From positions 18,478-82,477 of the forward strand of contig CAJUFO010000011.1 of the NCBI GenBank assembly GCA_910585615.1: a DNA stretch of 64,000 nt. The letters run 5' to 3'. Numbering within the stretch: position 1 is the first letter of the stretch; every line of letters begins with the position of its first letter. The DNA is from an uncultured Acetatifactor sp. Its GTDB lineage: Bacteria > Bacillota > Clostridia > Lachnospirales > Lachnospiraceae. The notes under the pieces were generated by a model, which was not told the DNA's origin, made no database searches, and was given only the letters and a program-made list of their open reading frames with translations. Shown here piece by piece: positions 14,636 to 23,759 of this stretch. The position numbers and the translations under genes are program-made.

Positions 14636-16311
14636 GCCGTCTCCCCCTTCCTTTCTTCGATAGCCTCCCTGCAGGACGGGCAGGTTCCGTCACCACAGGC
14701 CTCTATCAGCCCGCTGCAGTACGGACAGGTCATATAGTTGTGTGCACAGTCGTTGCAGACATGTCCGCGCCTGCCGCCCACCCGAATCAGGAGCCGCGTG
14801 TTGTCAGGGTGGTAGTATCCGTCACAGTCGCTGCAGCGGACATAACCGCCCCTACAGCTTCCACAGACTTGAATCGAATAGCCGTTCCGGCCATATACGC
14901 CGTATGTATCCCCCTTTTTGAACCACTCCCCACATCCCTTGCACTGCTCATAATGTTCGGACAGGCAGCTGCTGCAGATGTCCCTGCCGCCGACATGCCT
15001 CATGTCCCCATTGTCATGGTATCTGTGGCATATCTCACAGTACTGATAGTTACTGTCAAGGCAGTCGCCGCAGACATGGACCTCGTTCCCTCTGATGTCG
15101 TAGGCCGTGTCCAGCCCATCACAATGTTCGCCGCAGTCATTGCAGATGGGCTTGTCTTCTCTGCATCCATAACAGTACAGCCCCTCACTGATTTCATCTC
15201 CACAGCGGATGCACAGCCCGTATGTACCGACCTCCAGGATCCCGCACCTCTTCTCGTCAAAATCGGACCTGAAGCTGATATGGCCATCGAAGTCGGCATA
15301 TGTCCAGTCGGCATACCCTCCGAATCCGTACCCTGCATCAACCCAGCCTGACTTCTCTCCAGTGGACGGCACCGTCCTCCACAGGTTCGGCACGTCCTCC
15401 AGCATGGAAATCTCTCGCTGGATCAGGTCCCGGTAGAGCCTGGAGTCGGCCTGTGCCCCGCGCGTCCCGCCGGACGTGTTGTACATCCTGCTCTGCAGCA
15501 GCAGGCCGCTCCCCGGTCGGTATGCGAAGACCTGCCTGGTGGTCTTCCTGTTGTTGAACGCCTCCGGATTCCCGTCGTCCGCCACTGTGAACGCTATGAA
15601 GCTGGCCACGTCCCTGGCGTAGCCGGAGCAGCCGTTATTGAACTTGTATTCCGTTGAATTGAACGAGTGGCAGCTGGTCAGGGTCGCACCACGGTCGTCC
15701 CCCTTTGGGTTGCTCATGGTCAGGAAGTGCGCCGGGTTCAGCGAGACGTACAGCTTGAAGCCAATCTTCTTTGCCGCCAGCTCGTCCGCGAACTGCGCGA
15801 AGAGCCGCTGGAACCTGCTACCAGCCACCTCGTCCGCAATGCCGAGGGCATCGCAGAGCGCCTTGAACACGCGGCCCGGCTTCTTCGTGGGCGTATATGC
15901 TTTTGGCGCCAGCGCATTGATCGCAGCGATGCTCAGGTCACGGTCCGTCTCGGACTGATGCGCGCAGCAGAAAAGGTTCAGCGCCTGCAGTATGTTGTAG
16001 TGCCGGTCATCATCACGGTCAAGGGCATCCTGCAGAATCTCCAAGCCAAGCTCCAATATCCTGTCGTAGTCCGGGTCGTGCGTCCGTGTCCCGTTGATGA
16101 CCAATGCGTCGATTCTTTCATCCCACACAGGCGACCTGCTGAACAGCCCGCGCAGCCCCTGCTTCGCATGGGAGCTGTCCCTGGCGAGCCTGCGGATGAA
16201 CCTCTCCGACACGTCATCGAGGACTCCCGTCTGGCTCGTGTGGGCCCCATAGTCCTTGAGCGCCTGCCTGATGTCCTGTTCCGCCTTTCCTATCATTTCC
16301 TGCATCTCCAT
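14632..16311 (-). CDS. Zinc-ribbon-array protein, unknown
   Basis: 559 residues; GGAGGATTCTGTAT precedes the ATG. Residues 1-170 are helical. About 190-330 form a mixed domain with FLTMSNPKGDDRG, LTSCHSF and GCSGYARDVASFIAFT, which looks like a conserved active or binding site. From about 350 to the end there are about twelve CxxC pairs (for example CIRC, CNDC, CEIC, CKGC, CSDC, CPYC, CPSC), enough for roughly six zinc sites of treble-clef or LIM-like type. No family was recognised for the N-terminal part. It lies between SSB and metallopeptidase genes, suggesting nucleic-acid work. Confidence 0.65.
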   Translation of the reverse strand: MEMQEMIGKAEQDIRQALKDYGAHTSQTGVLDDVSERFIRRLARDSSHAKQGLRGLFSRSPVWDERIDALVINGTRTHDPDYDRILELGLEILQDALDRDDDRHYNILQALNLFCCAHQSETDRDLSIAAINALAPKAYTPTKKPGRVFKALCDALGIADEVAGSRFQRLFAQFADELAAKKIGFKLYVSLNPAHFLTMSNPKGDDRGATLTSCHSFNSTEYKFNNGCSGYARDVASFIAFTVADDGNPEAFNNRKTTRQVFAYRPGSGLLLQSRMYNTSGGTRGAQADSRLYRDLIQREISMLEDVPNLWRTVPSTGEKSGWVDAGYGFGGYADWTYADFDGHISFRSDFDEKRCGILEVGTYGLCIRCGDEISEGLYCYGCREDKPICNDCGEHCDGLDTAYDIRGNEVHVCGDCLDSNYQYCEICHRYHDNGDMRHVGGRDICSSCLSEHYEQCKGCGEWFKKGDTYGVYGRNGYSIQVCGSCRGGYVRCSDCDGYYHPDNTRLLIRVGGRRGHVCNDCAHNYMTCPYCSGLIEACGDGTCPSCREAIEERKGETA

Positions 16312-16565
16312 ATACAGAATCCTCCTTTGAAATGGGTATCTGGGATTTCAGGGAACCCCAAAATCCTGATGCCCCTGATAATCTGTTTGCTGCTTTCCAA
16401 AGCCCAGCCATGCCGCTATGTACTGCCAAAAACGCAATGCCGGAAAGCTTTCGGTCTCCCACACGGAACGTCCAAAGGAAAAAGCAGAACCAATAGGCCC
16501 TGCCCTCTCCTGCATCATTCCCGTCCTTTCGCATCATCTTTCCATGGATGCCGGTACGTCCGCCG

Positions 16566-17726
16566 TCACCCTGGTCCCCAATCCTGTCCCGCCCCATTAT
16601 CCTCTCTCGGCACATCCACTGTCTCCATCCTGCAGACGGACACCTCATATGCGACCCGCATCTCGTCTTCCGTCTCCGACAGCTCCTTCCTATACTCCCG
16701 GCTCTGGATCCTCCCCGTCACCTCCACTGCGGAGCCCACATCCAGCCTGGATGCCAGCACCGCGTCCTTTCCCCAGCAGATGCAGGGGATATAATCGGAC
16801 CTGCCATATGGCCTGTTCACCGCCAGCAGGATGTCCGCGATTTCCCTCCCCAACGGCGTCTTCCGGTAGACCGGGGCCTTGCAGAGATACCCTTTCAGGC
16901 AGATACGGTTGTTGCTTTCGTAATCGATATATCTTTCGTCCACACGCCTGATGCCCTGCACGAATACGGAAAGCTCCAGATGGCTCCTCCCGTCCTCTTT
17001 CCTGTTATAAGAACGGAACTGTCCTGCGATCTCCACCATACCGTCCAGATAGTCCTTTTCCATATCCGCAACGCTTTCAGATACCATCAGGGGGACCTTA
17101 TCCGTAACGCCGCTTGCACGGCAGGTCAGGATATCCACCCTGTAGAACCTCTCGCCATATGCCTCATGGCTGTAGCGAGCCCCCGGCATTATCTTTCCTA
17201 TCACACAAGCCCCATTGTTCTCCAAGCTTTTATCCCTCATCGTCTTCCTCCTCTCTCCCATGGATGCTTTGGGCCGCACGTCTCCTTGGTTATCCGGCTG
17301 CCACAGTTCCATGCACTCAAAGGAATACATGTCCTCATCACATTTCGGGCAATAGTACGGGTATTCCTTCCGCAGCCACTTGTCCCTTTCCGGCTGCACA
17401 TTGGAGCCGCATCTCCTACATGCCATCCTTCTTCTGGTCTTCCCTTCCAATCTCCCCCCCTCCGCCATTTCCGGAACGGCAATCTGATGTCCCGAAATAT
17501 GGAGCTTCGCATATCTCCATCCTCCGTCCACAGCCTCATAGCCCCCATCCCCGCGTTCCTCCTGCAGCTGCCCGGACATCTCCACACAGTCCCTGGCTTT
17601 CGTATCCGCAATCCTGCACAGTCTTTCGGGCAGGGGCGCTATATCCCCAGATACCCCTAGGACTTCGGCCACATCCGTATCCTGTGTGTACCACGTCCCA
17701 TGCAGCACATATATCGGCAGCTCCAT
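16566..17726 (-). CDS. ssb: Single-stranded DNA-binding protein with N-terminal zinc-ribbon extension
   Basis: 386 residues from ATG at 17726 (AGGAGGGCGAT upstream). The first 160 residues include a zinc ribbon (MACRRCGSN ... YYCPKCDED). The last 220 (from MRDKSLENNGACVIGK) carry two OB-fold repeats of the SSB/PriB type (EIAGQFRSYNRKEDGRSHLE; VEVTGRIQSREYRKELSETE). A strong ribosome binding site (AGAGGAGGAAGACG) precedes the internal ATG at 17240, with no stop codon between the parts. Both a long and a short SSB may be made. The C-terminal tip is not the usual acidic DDIPF type. Confidence 0.75.
   Translation of the reverse strand: MELPIYVLHGTWYTQDTDVAEVLGVSGDIAPLPERLCRIADTKARDCVEMSGQLQEERGDGGYEAVDGGWRYAKLHISGHQIAVPEMAEGGRLEGKTRRRMACRRCGSNVQPERDKWLRKEYPYYCPKCDEDMYSFECMELWQPDNQGDVRPKASMGERRKTMRDKSLENNGACVIGKIMPGARYSHEAYGERFYRVDILTCRASGVTDKVPLMVSESVADMEKDYLDGMVEIAGQFRSYNRKEDGRSHLELSVFVQGIRRVDERYIDYESNNRICLKGYLCKAPVYRKTPLGREIADILLAVNRPYGRSDYIPCICWGKDAVLASRLDVGSAVEVTGRIQSREYRKELSETEDEMRVAYEVSVCRMETVDVPREDNGAGQDWGPG
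17240..17253 (-). promoter_or_regulatory. Internal ribosome binding site for a short SSB
   Basis: GAGGAGGAAGACG lies directly upstream of an in-frame ATG (17238-17240) at the boundary between the zinc-ribbon part and the OB folds. The spacing is ideal for initiation, so a 223-residue SSB could be made separately. Confidence 0.5.
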
Positions 17727-17822
17727 ATCGCCCTCCTGTCCCGTCCATATCTCCACACAGCCCTTTATCCCACAGTCGCAGCATCGGTGGTTGGCAGATA
17801 TGGGACAGCGGCATCCCAAATT

Positions 17823-18731
17823 CTATACTATCACGACCCTCTTATCTGCCCTGTCATAACGGTAAAGGGTATCTGACAGCACCTCCTCCAGTGCCACCTG
17901 TGCGCTGTTCACCTCCCTGATCATCCCTTTCAGCTCCTCATTATCCCCATAGCCCGTATCCGGTAGGAGGATCACCTCATGGATGGAGCTGGGGAGGATG
18001 AAGAGGTCGCTCCCCACTTCCTCCGCCACCCCATCCAGGACCCCCGGATATAGGATACAGGCAGCTCCGTGGGTCTTCCTGCTGTTGGTCAGCACTTTCA
18101 TAGGGAGGTCCGTACAGATCGCGTCCACAGGATCCTCCATATCGGCACCATGCCCCGAATCCGCCATCTCCCTCAGCACCTCATCCAGGCCCCTGCACTC
18201 CCACGGGAAGAGTCTCCGGGTGTTGCGCTTCGCCAGGCCGAACAGCTCCGCTGTGCAGGTCTCCCACATCTCCATATGGGAATTATGTATCAGGATAGTC
18301 CCGTCGCCCAGCTGCTCCCCATGGTAGGAATAGTAGAAGCAGATTGCCAGGTCCAGGAACTCGATGTATGGCATCCCATCCAGCAGCTCCTCGTTCCCTT
18401 TCCTCCCGATCAGCCGGTAGCATATCCTGTCCCGCACATCTTCGAACGATTTGAAGAATTCCATGTCGATGCCTCCTTCGGGGCTTGACTCCCTATAGGC
18501 CGACAGCACCCTTCCCACGACCTCTTTGAACGGCATGCCGGATTCATAAGCCCTCAGGAAACGTTCCAGATAGATAGTGGGCACTACCGTCTCTCCTTTT
18601 GCTAGAATCAGCAGGCCATGCAACAGGATGCCGTTGTTCTTCCTCACCTCCCTGGCCTCTGCCCTGAACTCCCTGCCCAGCTCCTTCTCCACTGCAGCAC
18701 ATATCTTCCTTGCGAAAACCTCCATATCCAT
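17823..18731 (-). CDS. DUF5688 family protein
   Basis: 302 residues. The N-terminal half (FKEVVGRVLSAYRE) and the C-terminal blocks RRLFPWECRGLDEVL and LFILPSSIHEVILLPDTG match the DUF5688 family, common on mobile elements of gut Clostridia and of unknown function. Cytoplasmic, no catalytic motif evident. AGGAGAGATACGGA precedes the ATG. It lies between the SSB and Rad52-like genes and so travels with the recombination module. Confidence 0.75.
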   Translation of the reverse strand: MDMEVFARKICAAVEKELGREFRAEAREVRKNNGILLHGLLILAKGETVVPTIYLERFLRAYESGMPFKEVVGRVLSAYRESSPEGGIDMEFFKSFEDVRDRICYRLIGRKGNEELLDGMPYIEFLDLAICFYYSYHGEQLGDGTILIHNSHMEMWETCTAELFGLAKRNTRRLFPWECRGLDEVLREMADSGHGADMEDPVDAICTDLPMKVLTNSRKTHGAACILYPGVLDGVAEEVGSDLFILPSSIHEVILLPDTGYGDNEELKGMIREVNSAQVALEEVLSDTLYRYDRADKRVVIV

Positions 18732-18861
18732 TCCGTATCTCTCCTTCCTATACGTCCATCAGAAACAGGGAGGGGCTCCATTGGATGTCGATGCCCTCCA
18801 TATTTCCCTCCCTGCTGTTCCTGTATCATTGCAGCGGCATTGCCATTGCCATTTATCATTG

Positions 18862-19758
18862 TTATGCCGCAGTCCCAGATGTCCTGGCCTTGGGCTTCGT
18901 CTGTTTCAATGCGGCTATGGCCCTATTGTAGATTTCAGGCGTCATCTGGCTGATTCCTTCAATCCCATACCGTCTCAGCACCTCCTCCAATGCCACGCCT
19001 GTCCTGTTCAGTTCCGCCATCAGTACGATCTCCTGGGATCCGCTGATGCCACGTTTCCCGTCCCCGCCATTTCTGGAGCCAGGATTGTGCATGTCCCTTT
19101 GCCCGTCCATGGGTTCCGGATCCTGTCTTCCTGTCTGTGCCCGTCCTTGTTCCTGATCGGAAGGCTTGCCCTGACGTTTCCCCTGGCCAGCCTTGCCGTC
19201 TTTCTGTCCCGTCTTCTGTCTGCCGCCATCCTGATGGCCGCTTCCACCCTGTCGCAGGGCATATACTGTCTGCCCATGGGAATCCGTAATCTCCAGGGAT
19301 ACGATCTCCCTGTTGTCATTGAAGGAGATCGCGCTCACCGAGAAGCGCTCATTAGAGATGTATTTGTCCCCTTTCTTCTGGATGCTCGTCTTTGCCGCCG
19401 GGATCCAGATGAATGGCGCCGAATACAGCTCCCTTCCGATCCCCCAGTTGAAGCAGGCCCTCTTGAAGCTGTCCGATGCCTGGGATTTTTCTTTCTCCGT
19501 ATATCCGGTGGTTCCCACATCCTGTTTGGATATCCATTCGCCGGACTCCCTGTCAAGGATCTCCACCGTACAGTAGAGGTTCCCGTCTATGCACTGGTGG
19601 CTCCGTTTCCATCCGAATGCCCCGAAGGTCTCGTCAAGGATCCGTTGGTCCACCCGCGCATCCTTATAGAGCAGCAGGCTCAATCCTTTTTCATTTACCA
19701 TGGCTATCCGGCATTCGATCTCCTCTGCCCTGAGCAGCCTTATCAGATCTTTTTCCAT
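18862..19758 (-). CDS. Rad52/22-like single-strand annealing protein
   Basis: 298 residues. The N-terminal 170 residues show the Rad52 fold signature: GWKRSHQCIDGNLYCTVEIL, GEWISKQDVGTTGYTEKEKS, ASDSFKRACFNWGIGRELY. The middle (about 190-235) is a Gln/Gly/Lys-rich linker, and a small helical C-terminal domain follows. Such proteins anneal complementary single strands. With the YqaJ nuclease directly upstream (7-bp gap) it forms a RecE/RecT-like recombination pair for the element. Confidence 0.82.
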   Translation of the reverse strand: MEKDLIRLLRAEEIECRIAMVNEKGLSLLLYKDARVDQRILDETFGAFGWKRSHQCIDGNLYCTVEILDRESGEWISKQDVGTTGYTEKEKSQASDSFKRACFNWGIGRELYSAPFIWIPAAKTSIQKKGDKYISNERFSVSAISFNDNREIVSLEITDSHGQTVYALRQGGSGHQDGGRQKTGQKDGKAGQGKRQGKPSDQEQGRAQTGRQDPEPMDGQRDMHNPGSRNGGDGKRGISGSQEIVLMAELNRTGVALEEVLRRYGIEGISQMTPEIYNRAIAALKQTKPKARTSGTAA

Positions 19759-19765
19759 CTGCCAC

Positions 19766-20695
19766 CTACGCTGCTTTCACTTCAAATCTTCTGGAATGGG
19801 AGACCTTGGCATAATCCGAATAGATCTCCGGCCTCTCTGCCTTGATCCTCTTCGTGTCGAGCCTTGTGGAATCCACGTTCCCCCATGACACACGGTAACG
19901 CTCGCTGCTTGCAGATTCGTTGTCCCCCATGAAGAGCTTCACTTCCTGCTCAATCTGTTTCTGCTCCTCCTGCAGTGCTGAGATGAAGCCGAGGATCTCT
20001 TCGCGCCGCCTCAGTTTTTCATCGAACCCTACAAGTTCGATCCGGCTCTCTTTCCGCGCCGTATGGAAATACTGTTGCAGCACTTCATCACACGCCTTGC
20101 TCCCATCCGGGGGCGGTATGGTCCCTTTCGCCACATGGCTGTTCCAGAAATCTTCCTCCATCTGTGTCAGTTTTCCTATCAGCCCGTCATCCCACTCCAG
20201 CTTACGGTAGATGAACTCCTTCCCTAAGATCACTGCTGCGATGTACCATGTGCGCTTTCCGGTCACCGCCATGTAATGGTAGCACTGCATCACATAATGG
20301 AGCGGGATGTTCCCATCTTCCCACTTGTCCGCACTGTACACGCTTGCCGTCTTACATTCCAGGCCTGCGTCCTCACCTACGACCAGACGGTCAACATCCG
20401 CAATCATGAACGGATGCTCCTTGCTCCGGTACATGAAGTTGGACTTCCTCACCTTCATCCCGGTTGCCTCCATGAACCTCTGCGCCACATAGTCCTCCAG
20501 GTCATGGCCGATACGGACAGCTTCATTGTCCAGTTCCTCTACTACATCACTGGTCTTGTCACGGAACACTTTCATTGCGCTGCTATAGGGGTTGACTCCG
20601 CAGATCGCCCCTGCATCGGAACCTCCAATCCCTGACTTCCTTAAACGGAGCCATTCTGTATTGCTGACTCCTGATAATGATATCTTCTCAAACAT
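19766..20695 (-). CDS. YqaJ-type viral recombinase exonuclease
   Basis: 309 residues. The signature RKSGIGGSDAGAICGVNPY stands near the start. The acidic site ADVDRLVVGEDAGLECKTAS contains the D...ExK catalytic motif of the lambda-exonuclease fold, followed by PLHYVMQCYHYMAVTG, which is also typical. It would resect double-stranded ends to feed the Rad52-like annealing protein encoded next. The C-terminus has a coiled-coil stretch (ALQEEQKQIEQEVKLFM). Confidence 0.9.
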   Translation of the reverse strand: MFEKISLSGVSNTEWLRLRKSGIGGSDAGAICGVNPYSSAMKVFRDKTSDVVEELDNEAVRIGHDLEDYVAQRFMEATGMKVRKSNFMYRSKEHPFMIADVDRLVVGEDAGLECKTASVYSADKWEDGNIPLHYVMQCYHYMAVTGKRTWYIAAVILGKEFIYRKLEWDDGLIGKLTQMEEDFWNSHVAKGTIPPPDGSKACDEVLQQYFHTARKESRIELVGFDEKLRRREEILGFISALQEEQKQIEQEVKLFMGDNESASSERYRVSWGNVDSTRLDTKRIKAERPEIYSDYAKVSHSRRFEVKAA

Positions 20696-20874
20696 AAGTC
20701 TTCTCCTTTCGCTGTTTCCTGTTTTCGTTTCTGGCCATCACGAAGGAATGGGATGTCCAAGGTTGGTACGATTCCGGACATCCCATCTTCCCTTAAGGCT
20801 TTGAAGCTGGCATTCCCCGCCACAGCAGATGGGCCATGCCTGCATGCCTGTATAAGATATGCCCGATGGGCTGT

Positions 20875-21810
20875 TCAGGCGGCCATCACCATCTGGTACG
20901 CCCTGTCGATCAGCGGGTTCCCGTCCACTGTCCTGGCGAACAGGGCCTCCCTGTAATTGGCGCGCTCCCGGAGCGGCTTTGCGTGGGTGGCAAAGTCGGA
21001 GACTGCATTGATAAAACGGTATCCGTTCCGCCCCACATCCGCCAGGTCAGGCGCGTCATGGTATCTCGCCCGCAGGTCCTCCCGCATCTTACGGATGTTG
21101 CGCCTCTGCTGTGGGCTGCTGTCCTCCGCATCCGGGATCAGGGCGCTGATGAACTCTGCCACTTTGCCGTCCGAAAGCTTCATCTGCCCCAGCCTCCCGA
21201 AAGTCTTCCCCAGCTCCGTCATATACAGTCCGGCATACAGGAGCGTGTCCCGCGCCTCGTCCAGCTTGCCGCTGATGTCGCCGGTATGGTTGAAGCTCCA
21301 GCTGCGCTTCGCCGTGGAGAGCGCCAGGTTCAGCGTGTTCTGGCACACCACCCGCACAGGTGTCATAGCCGCTTTGATGGCGCCGCTGCCGTCATGGGCG
21401 TTCATGAACACGAGGTATGGCGTGATCTCCTCGCCGTTGATGATGTACTGGTGGGGGAGCCTTGCCAATACCCAGGTCCGCCTGCCGCCCTGGAGGCTTC
21501 CTGCCGTCTCATAGCGGACACCCTCGCCCAGCAGCGCGTCTGTAAAGGAAAATGCCTCCGCGTTCTGCACCACCCTGTATCTGTCTGTCACGATTCCCAG
21601 GACGCTCCCGTCAGTGTCCCTCACATTTGCCTTAAATCCAGGGATGGTGTCACCTCCATCCACTGTCATGATGTCCTTCTGGATTACGTTCCAGTCCAGC
21701 CCCGCAAGGTGCAGCGCCGAGGTTGAATCGGGAGCTTCCGCTACCATTGTTCCCAGACCGTGCCAGGGCTTCTCCCTGACATAGAACATGGATTCTACAT
21801 TTGCTGCCAT
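20875..21810 (-). CDS. DUF932 (phage/plasmid-like) protein
   Basis: 311 residues with the family's opening FYVREKPWHGLGTMVAEAP, the block GIVTDRYRVVQNAEAFSF and VRVVCQNTLNLALSTA, as in TIGR03299/DUF932 proteins found beside recombination genes in phages and plasmids. The exact function is unknown, although the neighbourhood suggests a role in DNA metabolism. A 180-bp gap separates it from YqaJ; a 30-aa gene sits directly upstream. Confidence 0.88.
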   Translation of the reverse strand: MAANVESMFYVREKPWHGLGTMVAEAPDSTSALHLAGLDWNVIQKDIMTVDGGDTIPGFKANVRDTDGSVLGIVTDRYRVVQNAEAFSFTDALLGEGVRYETAGSLQGGRRTWVLARLPHQYIINGEEITPYLVFMNAHDGSGAIKAAMTPVRVVCQNTLNLALSTAKRSWSFNHTGDISGKLDEARDTLLYAGLYMTELGKTFGRLGQMKLSDGKVAEFISALIPDAEDSSPQQRRNIRKMREDLRARYHDAPDLADVGRNGYRFINAVSDFATHAKPLRERANYREALFARTVDGNPLIDRAYQMVMAA

Positions 21811-21813
21811 GGC

Positions 21814-21906
21814 TTATTTCCCCCTTTCCAGTTTTCCTGCCAGCCAGATGATGAATCTGGCCGCTACTGTCCCTGTGGCTTTGAGAATCTTCAATGCTGT
21901 ACTCAT
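21814..21906 (-). CDS. 30-aa small protein
   Basis: A complete tiny gene (starts MSTALKILKATGTVAARFII, ends LAGKLERGK) with a textbook ribosome binding site (AAGGAGGTACCTACA then ATG). The peptide is a hydrophobic/basic amphipathic helix, so it may touch the membrane or bind a partner. It lies three bases before the DUF932 start and may also work as a leader for it. Confidence 0.6.
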   Translation of the reverse strand: MSTALKILKATGTVAARFIIWLAGKLERGK

Positions 21907-21929
21907 TGTAGGTACCTCCTTTTTGGCCT

Positions 21930-21951
21930 CCGATATAAGTGCGTATATCGG
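21930..21951. promoter_or_regulatory. Inverted repeat operator in the recombination-operon leader
   Basis: CCGATATA (21930-21937) and TATATCGG (21944-21951) flank six bases. The site lies 24 bp upstream of the 30-aa gene's start, at the head of the leftward recombination operon, where a regulator site is expected. Confidence 0.5.
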
Positions 21952-22023
21952 TTGACTTGTTGTTATGTTGCAGGAAAATAATATATCATTCTATATAAGA
22001 GAGTTTGCAGATTTAGAGAACCA

Positions 22024-22059
22024 AGAAAAAAGAAGATTATCCCAAATGGACAATCTTCT
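22024..22059 (-). terminator. Rho-independent terminator
   Basis: AGAAGATT (22031-22038) pairs with AATCTTCT (22052-22059), and on the minus strand the stem is followed by a T-rich run (A-run 22024-22032). It ends the transcript of the GTPase cluster, separating it from the recombination operon. Confidence 0.7.
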
Positions 22060-22283
22060 CGTGTAAGATACCAAGGTCAAAATGCAAGAAATATTCAGCG
22101 CCAGCATTACTCAGCCGCTAATACTTGTATACAGCAGAAACCGTACAAACATAGCCGGTTATTAATATCAATTTACACTATATGTACCACAAAAAGAACT
22201 TCCGTTTATCGTTGGAGTTCTACTACAAAAACTTTTTAATAAATTCTATGCCTTCAACAACACTATCTTTTATCTCCCCAAAC

Positions 22284-22568
22284 CTATGTTGCCTTCCTAT
22301 GCGAACACCTCCTACAAACTCTTTGCTTTTTCAATTTACTGCACATTGTATGCTTTACCTCACAAAGATAATGCCTCATCCTTTTTGCATTTATATATAC
22401 GAAAAAGAAACTAATAACTCCAGCTAGCAATATTGCTATATGCACTATAAATTTTGCGGCAATTTTAATATAAGCCTTCAATAACAAAACGATTGAAAGT
22501 AATCCTATCAATATCCAGATTATACTTTTTATATTATGAACCGCTTTCATAATCCCATCCCCATTCAT
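22284..22568 (-). CDS. Small membrane protein with two TM segments
   Basis: Up to 94 residues. Two hydrophobic stretches (IIWILIGLLSIVLLL and FIVHIAILLAGVISFFFVYI) are joined by a short basic loop, and a Lys/Arg/Cys-rich tail follows (KLKKQRVCRRCSHRKA). The start may be at 22568 or 22550. No family recognised. It follows the GTPase by 26 bp and is probably cotranscribed with it, so it may be its membrane partner. Confidence 0.55.
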   Translation of the reverse strand: MNGDGIMKAVHNIKSIIWILIGLLSIVLLLKAYIKIAAKFIVHIAILLAGVISFFFVYINAKRMRHYLCEVKHTMCSKLKKQRVCRRCSHRKAT

Positions 22569-22594
22569 TAATCCTCATTTTCAGTTTCCCTTGC

Positions 22595-23728
22595 CTACTT
22601 TCTTATCTTTAATCTCTCTTTAAACAGTTCGCTCATTTTTTGCTTACCTTGCTCCGTCTCTAAGTCCTTTGTTGTTATTTCCCCCTTAAGCATTGCTGTC
22701 ATTACCCCTATATACGCTTCTCCTAAAGCCGTTGTCATTGCTGATGCCGTAGCTCCAGAAATCGCACATCCAGCGATGCTCCCAATACCAGGAATTAATT
22801 TCAACAAACCGGAAACTATTGCTTTTCCTGCAAATGTTGCACCACTTGTACCAATAATTGATGATATTAATGTAGTCAACACCGCCTTTGAAATGTCGAA
22901 TCCAAAAATTGCTGTAATAGAAGCCAGCATCGCCACTTCAGTGGGCACTAAAAGCACCGCATCAGAAAAGGGAATCGGAGTTGCACCCGCGGCCGCGGCA
23001 GCCGCTGCTCCGGCTGCAACTGCGGCTTGAGCTCTTTTCTGCTTTAACTTCAGATTGACCTGTTGAACATTCATTAGCGTATCCACTATCTCACTGGGCA
23101 ATGCCTCTTGCATAATTTCAATTAAAGCATCTAACCCATAGGCTTTTACGCAATATTCATCATTAAATTCGAAATCCTCAGCTAATACAGGCACAATCTG
23201 GATTACCTCCAGATTTATAGACTCTATGTATTTTTTCATTTCCTGAGCTTTTCTCGATTCAAATGCCTGCGTAAGAACAATAATGACCGGAATATGGTAA
23301 ATACGGCTTTCTTCTGTGAACGACTTAATCCATTCTATCTCCTGAGGCTCAAAACGGTTAGATGCCATAGAGACGCAATACCATATGCAATGAATTGCTT
23401 TATTAATATCTCCTGAGTCCGAACCCTCTTTGATTGTTTTTAATAGCTCGCTTCTTATTTCTTTTTGTGAGTCATATCCTAGTTCGAATCCTCTAGTGTC
23501 ATAAATACAAAGCGGAAAACCTTCCTTGCATATCTTAGCCATATGAGCCGTTACAGGTGCCCCTATCCCTGTTGTTACCAATCTTTCCCTAAAAATGTTG
23601 TTTATCAGTGTACTCTTCCCTACCCCTGATTTCCCTACTACAACAATATTCAGTTTATTTAAATTTTTCATCTTTTTATCGATAGCCCTCATACAGCTTT
23701 CTATCAAATCATTCGTGTTTATATCCAT
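22595..23728 (-). CDS. Membrane-associating GTPase (DUF697/IRG-like)
   Basis: 377 residues. The P-loop GKSGVGKST lies at 32-40, switch region about 52-62, and G3 DTRG at 77-80. The NKxD motif is replaced by VLTQAF, a weak G4. From about 230 there is an Ala-rich helix (AAVAAGAAAAAAAGATPIPF) and then hydrophobic segments (AVLLVPTEVAMLASITAIFG; LIPGIGSIAGCAISGATA). This matches YcjF/DUF697- and IRG-like GTPases that insert into membranes. It is preceded by a 55-aa membrane-type protein and followed by a two-TM protein. Possible role: stress or phage-triggered membrane action. That is inference. Confidence 0.8.
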   Translation of the reverse strand: MDINTNDLIESCMRAIDKKMKNLNKLNIVVVGKSGVGKSTLINNIFRERLVTTGIGAPVTAHMAKICKEGFPLCIYDTRGFELGYDSQKEIRSELLKTIKEGSDSGDINKAIHCIWYCVSMASNRFEPQEIEWIKSFTEESRIYHIPVIIVLTQAFESRKAQEMKKYIESINLEVIQIVPVLAEDFEFNDEYCVKAYGLDALIEIMQEALPSEIVDTLMNVQQVNLKLKQKRAQAAVAAGAAAAAAAGATPIPFSDAVLLVPTEVAMLASITAIFGFDISKAVLTTLISSIIGTSGATFAGKAIVSGLLKLIPGIGSIAGCAISGATASAMTTALGEAYIGVMTAMLKGEITTKDLETEQGKQKMSELFKERLKIRK

Positions 23729-23759
23729 ATTTGTTATCCTTCCGTAACTTCATTTTTTA

